Source of the DNA: Ideonella sp. MAG2
Lineage (GTDB): Bacteria > Pseudomonadota > Gammaproteobacteria > Burkholderiales > Burkholderiaceae_C
Assembly: GCA_004359425.1 (NCBI GenBank)
Contig: PTEU01000002.1
Span: forward strand, 818,447-882,446
DNA length: 64,000 nucleotides
Reading direction: 5' to 3'
Position numbers and translations under genes: made by a program. Below the pieces are notes generated by a model. The model was not told the origin of the DNA. It ran no database searches and saw nothing but the letters and a program-made list of their open reading frames with translations. Of the stretch, positions 58,296-64,000 are shown one piece after another (position 1 is the stretch's first letter; each line of letters starts with the position of its first letter).

Positions 58296-59011
58296 AGCCC
58301 ACACACCCCAATGTGGCCATGCTGGAAGTGGTGGCCAAGGCGCTCGGGCCGCTGTGCGATGAGGTGGTGTTTGTGGGCGGTTGTGCGGCGGGCCTGCTGC
58401 TGACTCAGACGCGCGCAGACTCGATACGCGTGACCGAGGATGTAGACCTCGTCGCCAGCGCAGTGACCACGGCCGAGTTTCATGCCACCGAAGCGCAGAT
58501 GCGCCATCAAGGCTTCAGCAATGACTTACGTCCCGACGCACCCATTTGCCGATGGGTCTATGCCGATGTCACGGTCGATCTGATGCCCTGTGTGCCCGCA
58601 GCCATAGGCTTTGCGAATCGCTGGTATCCCTTGGCCGTGGCCTCTGCCAGCAAGGTGACATTGCCTTCTGGGCAAGCCATCCGTTTGATTGCAGGCCCGG
58701 TGTTCATCGCCACCAAGCTCGAAGCCTTCAAGGACAGAGGCCGCACCAGCGCCGGCGCACTGGACATGCTGGGCAGCCATGATCTCGAAGACATCGTGAG
58801 TGTCATTGACCGCAGACCTGAGTTGCTTGCAGAGTGCCAGAGCAGCCCAGACGACTTGAAGGTCTACCTCGCCAGTGAGCTTCAGCACCTGCTGGACGCA
58901 CCGGGGTTCATCGAGGCCCTACCCGGACACTTGCCCGCCGACGCAGCCAGCCAGATGCGACTGAGCCGCCTCTTGACCAGCATCCGAACCCTGGCTCATT
59001 TGGCGGGCTGA
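58292..59011 (+). CDS. Nucleotidyltransferase, possible AbiEii/MenT-like toxin
   Basis: A 239-residue protein with the minimal nucleotidyltransferase core: GG at 29-30 (VVFVGGCAAGLLL), TEDVDLV with D50 and D52, and a third acidic strand VYADVTVDLM. A helical C-terminal half follows, including ATKLEAFKDRGRTSAG, a conserved segment of AbiEii-type toxins. These toxins transfer nucleotides to tRNA or similar targets and arrest growth. Start at the ATG overlapping the HTH stop. Confidence 0.82.
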   Translation: MKPTHPNVAMLEVVAKALGPLCDEVVFVGGCAAGLLLTQTRADSIRVTEDVDLVASAVTTAEFHATEAQMRHQGFSNDLRPDAPICRWVYADVTVDLMPCVPAAIGFANRWYPLAVASASKVTLPSGQAIRLIAGPVFIATKLEAFKDRGRTSAGALDMLGSHDLEDIVSVIDRRPELLAECQSSPDDLKVYLASELQHLLDAPGFIEALPGHLPADAASQMRLSRLLTSIRTLAHLAG

Positions 59012-59053
59012 GATACTTCGCCCTGGCGCACGCTTTCAGGCGCCCACACCGTC

Positions 59054-60172
59054 ATGCACAGCCTCACCCCCACCCACCTCCTCCACTCGGCCTCAGCCGG
59101 TTTTGAAGCCGCGCTGCAGGTCGGCCTGCTGCCTGAAGGCCACCGCTCGCGGCGCCTGCATGGCCACAGTTTTTTTGCCACCGTGCGGGCGGCCCTGCCT
59201 GCGGGCTGGGCGCCGTTTTCCGGGGGCGAGGTGGCCGAGTTGCAGCGCCGCATGGAGGCCTGCACCGCACCGCTGGACTATGCGCTGCTCAACGACACCC
59301 TGCCCCAGCCCACCGATGAAAACCTGGCGCGCTGGATCCGGGCGCGCTTGGAGACGGAGTTTGACGTGCCGGGCATCCACCAGGTGGGCGTGCAAAGCAC
59401 ACCGCATTGCGGGGTGGACCTGGACGCCGCCGGCCAGGCCCATGTCTGGCGGCGCTACCGCTTTCAGGCGGCGCACCGCCTGCCGAATGTGCCGGCGGGC
59501 CACAAGTGCGGGCGCATGCATGGCCACGGCTTTGAGGTCATCTTGCATGCCAACCAAGACGTGGGCGGGCGTGACATCGGCATCGACTACGACCACTTGG
59601 ACGCGCTGTGGGCACCGTTGCACTTTGCGCTGAACTACCACTGCCTCAACGAGATCCCCGGGCTGGAGAACCCCACCAGCGAGGTCATCTCGGCCTGGTT
59701 GTGGCAGCGGCTCAAACCGGTGTTGCCGGAGCTGAGCTGGGTCACGGTCTACGAGACAGGCTCCTGCGGCGCCAACTTTGACGGCACGCATTACCGCATC
59801 TGGAAGGAGCTGACCCTGGACAGCGCCATTCGCCTGCGCCATGCGCCTGAAGGCAGCCCGCTGTCGGCCATCCACGGCCACACCTACACCCTGCGCCTGC
59901 ATCTTTCGGCCCCGCTGGATGCGGTGATGGGCTGGACGGTGGACTTTGGCGATGTGAAGACCTTGTTCGACCCGATCTTCAAGGCCATCGACCACCGCCC
60001 GCTCTACGAGATTGCCGACCTGCCCGATGGCGACGCCATGAGCCTGGCCCACTGGGTGCTGGCCAAGGGCCGCGCTGCCCTGCCAGAGCTGGACCGGGTG
60101 GACCTGTATGAAACCCGCGGCTGCGGCGCCATCGTCAGCGCCCAGGACGAGACCGAGCTGCTGCCGGTTTAA
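59054..60172 (+). CDS. queD: 6-carboxytetrahydropterin synthase (QueD) with three T-fold domains
   Basis: A 372-residue protein made of three QueD-like domains. Only the middle one (about 130-245) has a full active site: zinc His 141, 156 and 158 and Cys152 in HKCGRMHGHGFEV. The first (1-125) keeps HGH at 36-38 but has Leu21 and Ser32 in place of the zinc His and Cys. The third (250-372) keeps HGH at 274-276 but has Ile259 and Leu270. QueD converts dihydroneopterin triphosphate to carboxytetrahydropterin for queuosine synthesis. It precedes queE by 22 bases. Confidence 0.92.
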   Translation: MHSLTPTHLLHSASAGFEAALQVGLLPEGHRSRRLHGHSFFATVRAALPAGWAPFSGGEVAELQRRMEACTAPLDYALLNDTLPQPTDENLARWIRARLETEFDVPGIHQVGVQSTPHCGVDLDAAGQAHVWRRYRFQAAHRLPNVPAGHKCGRMHGHGFEVILHANQDVGGRDIGIDYDHLDALWAPLHFALNYHCLNEIPGLENPTSEVISAWLWQRLKPVLPELSWVTVYETGSCGANFDGTHYRIWKELTLDSAIRLRHAPEGSPLSAIHGHTYTLRLHLSAPLDAVMGWTVDFGDVKTLFDPIFKAIDHRPLYEIADLPDGDAMSLAHWVLAKGRAALPELDRVDLYETRGCGAIVSAQDETELLPV

Positions 60173-60193
60173 CGGAATCAATGAGGACCTGAG

Positions 60194-60829
60194 ATGACCT
60201 ACTCGGTCAAAGAGATGTTCTACACCCTGCAAGGCGAGGGCGCCCAAGCCGGGCGCGCTGCCGTGTTCTGCCGCTTTGCGGGCTGCAACCTCTGGAGCGG
60301 CCGCGAGGAAGACCGGGCCACGGCCACCTGCAGCTTTTGCGACACCGACTTTGTGGGCACCAATGGCCAGGGCGGCGGCAAGTTCAGCAGCGCTGAAGCC
60401 TTGGCCAGCGCCGTGGCCGCGCTGTGGCCTGAGGCCACCGGAGGCCAGCGCTATGTGGTGTGCACCGGCGGCGAGCCGCTGCTGCAACTGGACGACGCCG
60501 CGATTGCCGCCCTGCACGCGCAGGGCTTTGAGGTGGCCGTCGAGACCAACGGCACCCAGCCGGCGCCGACCGGGCTGGACTGGATCTGCGTCAGCCCCAA
60601 GGCCGACGCCGAGTTGGTGCTGACCCAGGGCGATGAGCTCAAGCTCGTCTACCCCCAGCCCCTGGCACCTCCCGAGCGCTTTGCCCACCTCGACTTCAAA
60701 CACTTTTTCTTGCAGCCCATGGACTCGGTGCTCAAGCGCCAGCACACGCAAGACACCGTGGCCTACTGCATGGCCCACCCGCAATGGCGGCTGGGGGTGC
60801 AGATGCACAAGGTGGTGGGGATTGAGTAG
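60194..60829 (+). CDS. queE: 7-carboxy-7-deazaguanine synthase (QueE)
   Basis: A 211-residue radical-SAM enzyme with the QueE-type cluster motif C-x14-C-x2-C at Cys31, Cys46 and Cys49 (instead of CxxxCxxC), GGEP at VCTGGEPLLQL and an early GEG substrate motif (YTLQGEGAQAG). It makes the 7-deazaguanine core from the QueD product in queuosine synthesis. AGGACCTGAG lies just before the ATG. Confidence 0.96.
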   Translation: MTYSVKEMFYTLQGEGAQAGRAAVFCRFAGCNLWSGREEDRATATCSFCDTDFVGTNGQGGGKFSSAEALASAVAALWPEATGGQRYVVCTGGEPLLQLDDAAIAALHAQGFEVAVETNGTQPAPTGLDWICVSPKADAELVLTQGDELKLVYPQPLAPPERFAHLDFKHFFLQPMDSVLKRQHTQDTVAYCMAHPQWRLGVQMHKVVGIE

Positions 60830-60896
60830 GGCCTGACACGCGGCTGATCGATCCGACAGTCTCCGGTATCTTGGTCAGCCCGACCACGGCTGCACG

Positions 60897-61062
60897 CTAG
60901 ACACGGGCGTGATCTCTGCGCTGAGAAGGCCGCCGCCTGATCGGCGGCGTGCTCGCATTCGTTGCGGCGCAGCCCTTGGAGACAGTCCACATCAGCACCG
61001 TGACGCTGGCGGAAATCCAATTTGTCATTGAGCAGATGGCCGACGCCAGCCGCCGGGCGCAA
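60897..61062 (+). pseudogene. VapC-type PIN-domain toxin fragment
   Basis: The plus strand reads LDTGVISALRRP, then after a +1 shift near 60935-60949 VLAFVAAQPLETVHISTVTL and AEIQFVIEQMADASRR, the N-terminal half of a VapC PIN domain. The first conserved Asp and the TLAE Glu are kept, the C-terminal acidic residues are lost. The antitoxin gene is absent. A relic. Confidence 0.65.
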
Positions 61063-61128
61063 CCAACCGCCGGATGCAAGGATGAAGGGTCCGCTTGCAG
61101 AGGCAACACGGCCGCACCTGGAACCCAC

Positions 61129-61851
61129 TCAAGCAGCGGGAAACCCCGACTCCAGCGCCAGGTCCGCGCAATTGGTGTTGTGCACCCACAGGCCCAGTTC
61201 GTGCACGAAGTAGGTGTGCCAGTCTTCGACCTCGATGTTGTAGACCGTGGCCTCATACAGCTCCCGGGTCTCGTCCTCAGCCCAGCCCCATGTTTCGTCG
61301 TCGTAAGGGAAATCATCTCCAACAACGTATTTGCCTCCGGAAAAATCATAGAGGGTCGCAAAGCCATAGGCATCCGGCTGGCCAATGGCGATGTTGGGGG
61401 CATGCGTCTTGTACACAAACTCCACATCATCGCGCTCACCCAGCGATCCATCAAAGTGCACAAGATCGCGGCCAAACCAGGGCTCCGATTCTGGACCTCG
61501 GGGAATGGTGCCCGGGATTCTCTTGTTGACATCGAACATGCGCCCCATAGGCACCCAGCCGTGCGGATAACTCCAGACCGGGTGGTTGGGCGTGGCGTAA
61601 ACGATGCCCGTAGTAGCCCTGCGGTCGTTAGCGTCTTTTTTTGTCCGCCCCCAAATAAACCTCACTACCTGTTTCTTCTCAAACCTAAAGGTCTTGGTCA
61701 CGCGCTTGTAGCCGTTCTCGGTGCCCTGGCTGGGGTCTTCGGGGCGGGAGAGCACCCAGTCGCCGACCTGGATTTGCTCGATGGGCTTGAGGCCGTCTTT
61801 GGTGTGCACCAGGGTGCCGGCCACAAAGCAGCCGATGGCGGGTTTCTTCAT
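61129..61851 (-). CDS. Orphan pretoxin Hint (PT-HINT) domain protein
   Basis: A 240-residue protein: N-terminal nucleophile CFVAGTLVHTKDGLKPIEQI at residues 8-27, VGDWVLSRPE, an internal TPNHPVW block and a C-terminal VYNIEVEDWHTYFVHELGLW ending in VHNTNC, the Hint splice or cleavage site. Such domains sit before the toxin end of RHS and other polymorphic toxins. Here the delivery part is missing (start 7 residues before the Cys) and only 13 residues follow the cleavage site, so the toxin is lost too. Autoproteolysis may still be possible. Confidence 0.8.
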   Translation of the reverse strand: MKKPAIGCFVAGTLVHTKDGLKPIEQIQVGDWVLSRPEDPSQGTENGYKRVTKTFRFEKKQVVRFIWGRTKKDANDRRATTGIVYATPNHPVWSYPHGWVPMGRMFDVNKRIPGTIPRGPESEPWFGRDLVHFDGSLGERDDVEFVYKTHAPNIAIGQPDAYGFATLYDFSGGKYVVGDDFPYDDETWGWAEDETRELYEATVYNIEVEDWHTYFVHELGLWVHNTNCADLALESGFPAA

Positions 61852-61999
61852 CTTGGGAGGGGTCTTGCGCTGAAACCATAGCCCAGTAGGCCAAATCCAG
61901 ATTGTTGCCTAACACGACGGCGCTCGGCGATGGCTTGGCCTGCTTTGCAACGCCCGAGCCCGCGCTAGCCCGGACCGGCCCAATCTGTGCAGTGCTTCC

Positions 62000-62626
62000 C
62001 TATGATGGCTGGCGACCCGCTGAACGCCCAAAGACGAGCAAGAAGTTGTTGGCGGGCATGGCGTGGCGGGCTTGCAGGTGCAGGCCTGCGGCCTGGGCCT
62101 CGGCGCAAACTGTGCCCAGCTCGCGCAGGCCCCAGAGTGGATTGCGGGCGCGCAAATCGGCATCAAAGGCGAGATTGCTCGGCGCGGTAGGTTCGCCTTC
62201 GACGATATAGGGGCCATAGAGCAGTAGCCAGCCATCGGGGCGCAAGTGAATGGCTGCACCGTTCATCAAACCCTTGCAGGCCTCTCGGGGTGCGATGTGC
62301 AGCATATTGGCCGCATAGATCGCGTCGAATTGGCCAGTCTCAAAAGGCCAGGGGTGTTGGGTGACATCCAGGCGCACGGGTGGCCGCACCTGCGGCCAGG
62401 GGGCACAGCGCGCGGCGATGGTGGGCAGGGCCTCGGCCGCATAGTCCGTGGGTTGCCACTGCCAGCCGGGCTGGGCGGCGGCAAAGTGGGCGGCATGCTG
62501 GCCCGTGCCGCTGGCCACCTCCAGCACCTGGGCTCGGGGCGGCAGCAAGGCTTGCAGGCGCTCCAAAATGGGCTGTTTGTTGCGGTCGGCGGCGGGGCTG
62601 AAGGGCAGGTCGGTTGAAGGGTTCAT
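62000..62626 (-). CDS. DUF938 SAM-dependent methyltransferase
   Basis: A 208-residue class I methyltransferase: SAM motif VLEVASGTGQHAAHFAA, acidic QPTDYAAEAL, and the DUF938 features FDAIYAANMLHIAP and LLLYGPYI. Substrate unknown. Start at MNPSTDLPF; the 10 extra codons to 62656 lie partly in the 101-bp element and are not conserved. 61852-61999 shows no gene. Confidence 0.9.
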   Translation of the reverse strand: MNPSTDLPFSPAADRNKQPILERLQALLPPRAQVLEVASGTGQHAAHFAAAQPGWQWQPTDYAAEALPTIAARCAPWPQVRPPVRLDVTQHPWPFETGQFDAIYAANMLHIAPREACKGLMNGAAIHLRPDGWLLLYGPYIVEGEPTAPSNLAFDADLRARNPLWGLRELGTVCAEAQAAGLHLQARHAMPANNFLLVFGRSAGRQPS

Positions 62627-62638
62627 GGCGGGGGGCTC

Positions 62639-62739
62639 ATTCCATTTCCAAATCATTAGGGTCTAGACGCGAAGCCAAAGACAGTGCTGTCGCACGGCAA
62701 GGCGAAGCAACAAGGACCCGGATGATTTTGAAACGGCAT
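62639..62739. repeat. 101-bp inverted-terminus element, copy 2
   Basis: Same length and arrangement as 17834-17934, with a left end identical for the first 19 bases; core shares AAAGACAGTGCTG-like sequence. The last base again completes the stop codon of a minus-strand gene, the RIO kinase. Confidence 0.8.
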
Positions 62740-63590
62740 CACAGGCCCATGCGCAGGCGGCGGTCTTGCTCCTCGAGCCGGGTGTCTTCAATCTCGCGCA
62801 GCACGGCTTGCAGGTCCACGCTGTGGGCGTCGGGCACGAAGCGGCCGGTCAGGGGCGTGTCTTGGCTGAGCATGCCTTTGGTGTAGAGGTGCCAGATCTC
62901 CGGCCCATAGGCGGTGGGCAGCAGCGCGGGGCAGAAGCGGCCAAAGAAGCTGCGCAGGTTGTCGACATCGCGCAGCAGCATGCGGGCGGCGTGGTTGTTG
63001 CCTGCGGCGTCCACGGCCTGGGGCAGGTCGATGATGACGGGGCCATCGGCGGCAAGCAGGATGTTGAACTCGCTCAGGTCGCCATGCACCACCCCGGCAC
63101 ACAGCATGCGCACCACCTCGGCCAGCAAGGTGGCGTGGTGTTGGCGGGCCTCGTCGGCGGTAAAGACCACGTCGTTCAAGCGCGGGGCGGCATCGCCCGC
63201 CTCGTCGGCCACCAGCTCCATCAGCAGCACGCCCTCGTAAAAGTTCAGGGGCTTGGGCACGCGCACACCGGCGGCGGCCAGGCGGTAGAGCGCATCCACC
63301 TCGGCGCTTTGCCAGGCTTCTTCTTGGGCTTGGCGGCCAAAGCGTGTGCCCTTGGCCATGGCGCGTGCCTGGCGGCTGTTCTTGACCTTGCGGTTCTCGG
63401 TGTAGTCCACCGCTTGCCTAAAGCTGCGGTGGGTGGCTTCTTTGTAGATCTTGGCGCAAAAGGTGTCGTCGCCTTGGCGCACCACAAAGACCTGGGCTTC
63501 TTTGCCACTCATGAGTTGGCGGACCACGCTGTCGATGAGGCCTTCTTCGATCAGCGCTTGCAGTCGTTGGGGTGCTTTCATCGGCGGCAT
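62739..63590 (-). CDS. RIO-type serine/threonine protein kinase
   Basis: A 283-residue kinase of the bacterial RIO1-like group (PA4780 type). Lys in FCAKIYKEATHRSFRQAV, catalytic loop VVHGDLSEFNILL and metal Asp in VIIDLPQAVD. The N-terminal QRLQALIEEGLIDSVVRQLM is typical. Targets in bacteria are poorly known. ATG at 63590 or 63581. Stop completed by the 101-bp element. Confidence 0.9.
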   Translation of the reverse strand: MPPMKAPQRLQALIEEGLIDSVVRQLMSGKEAQVFVVRQGDDTFCAKIYKEATHRSFRQAVDYTENRKVKNSRQARAMAKGTRFGRQAQEEAWQSAEVDALYRLAAAGVRVPKPLNFYEGVLLMELVADEAGDAAPRLNDVVFTADEARQHHATLLAEVVRMLCAGVVHGDLSEFNILLAADGPVIIDLPQAVDAAGNNHAARMLLRDVDNLRSFFGRFCPALLPTAYGPEIWHLYTKGMLSQDTPLTGRFVPDAHSVDLQAVLREIEDTRLEEQDRRLRMGL

Positions 63591-63641
63591 GGTACGCCGC
63601 CTCGGGCCTGTTGCAGAGGCCTCAGCAACAAGTCCTCGCCT

Positions 63642-64000
63642 TCACAAGATTTTGGCGACCTCAAAATGCATGCCATCACGCCGGGTGAAGTGGCCGCCCC
63701 AGTACAGGCCAAACTCATGTGCCACCGGCACCAGGGCATAGACACAGCCCTTTTGGCCACCCGTGGCCGGCTGGGCGCCCAGCGGGTTCCACGGCACATT
63801 GATGTCAAAGGCAGTGGCAAAGGCGTGGTTGGAGAGGATCTGCCGGTCGGCCCCGCCCCGGATGAAGCGCGCGTTCCAAGCCCCCGCATAGCTGAGCACA
63901 TGGTGCAGCAGGCCGCGGTCCTCCCAGGCCTGCCACAGCCCTTGCACCTGAGCCGCCGCCTTGCGGTGCAGCCGCACTTTGCCGCTGCTGGGCCCGCCGG
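63642..64000 (-). CDS. M15-family peptidoglycan peptidase, 5' part outside window
   Basis: The visible ~118 residues are the catalytic end of an M15 (D-Ala-D-Ala carboxypeptidase/VanY-like) zinc peptidase: SNHAFATAFDINVPWN carries the first zinc His and Asp, and the end FGLYWGGHFTRRDGMHFEV the second His. The reading frame is open to the window edge. It likely trims cell-wall peptides; export signals would be in the missing part. Confidence 0.85.
   Translation of the reverse strand, partial: GGPSSGKVRLHRKAAAQVQGLWQAWEDRGLLHHVLSYAGAWNARFIRGGADRQILSNHAFATAFDINVPWNPLGAQPATGGQKGCVYALVPVAHEFGLYWGGHFTRRDGMHFEVAKIL

Overview
The window looks like the replication-origin region of a high-GC betaproteobacterium of the order Burkholderiales, most like Comamonadaceae or relatives. 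The basis is the block mnmE, yidC, (yidD), rnpA, rpmH, dnaA, dnaN, gyrB with DnaA boxes beside rpmH and dnaA, a creBCD operon, kpsF/kdsC/lptC next to a CPA2 antiporter, and the residue choices of the housekeeping proteins. The assignment rests on gene order and sequence character only; no database search was possible.

Layout. 1-6.7 kb is accessory DNA: a minus-strand pair whose distal member carries a nuclease-like motif, an IS1634-type transposon, and an OLD-type ATPase/TOPRIM protein with an N-terminal domain like that of translation factor IF-2. Two degraded LysR 3' ends in direct orientation bracket the transposon and the ATPase. 6.8-17.2 kb holds ordinary genes (VOC protein, a broken YafY regulator, M35 metalloprotease, TauE permease, GMC oxidoreductase, YdjM, CreD/CreC/CreB, MarC and a truncated cobalamin-binding protein). 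17.3-23.1 kb has an RNA-binding protein, an SDR, the lptC/kdsC/kpsF cluster and a CPA2 antiporter. 23.2-33 kb is the origin block. 33-34.6 kb is an AT-richer pair of exported or membrane proteins of unknown function. 35-45.4 kb is a large type I restriction locus (hsdM, DUF1016-type nuclease, hsdS, DUF3800, a hypothetical, higBA-like genes, fic, hsdR), all on the minus strand and mostly overlapping. 45.5-48 kb holds a GH19-like lysozyme and small hypotheticals.

48-54.5 kb is an RNA-repair locus. A near-perfect sigma-54 promoter faces leftward into two tandem tRNA-like modules, a slipin, a third tRNA-like module, rtcB, a hypothetical, a nucleotidyltransferase and rtcA. The divergent activator gene rtcR is reduced to its CARF-like sensor domain. 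54.5-57.1 kb is an RTX protein split by a frameshift. 57.6-59 kb is an HTH/nucleotidyltransferase pair behind palindromic operators, resembling a type IV toxin-antitoxin. 59-60.8 kb is queD (three fused T-fold domains) and queE. The rest holds a vapC relic, an orphan Hint domain, a DUF938 methyltransferase, a RIO kinase and a partial M15 peptidase.

Two features cut across the window. A 101-bp element with 25-bp inverted termini occurs twice, each time abutting the stop codon of a minus-strand gene. Several neighbouring gene pairs (kdsC/lptC, yidD/yidC) or single genes (yafY-like, btuF-like, higB, rtcR) lack clean internal blocks. That means either real small deletions or assembly collapse, and should be settled before those genes are interpreted.
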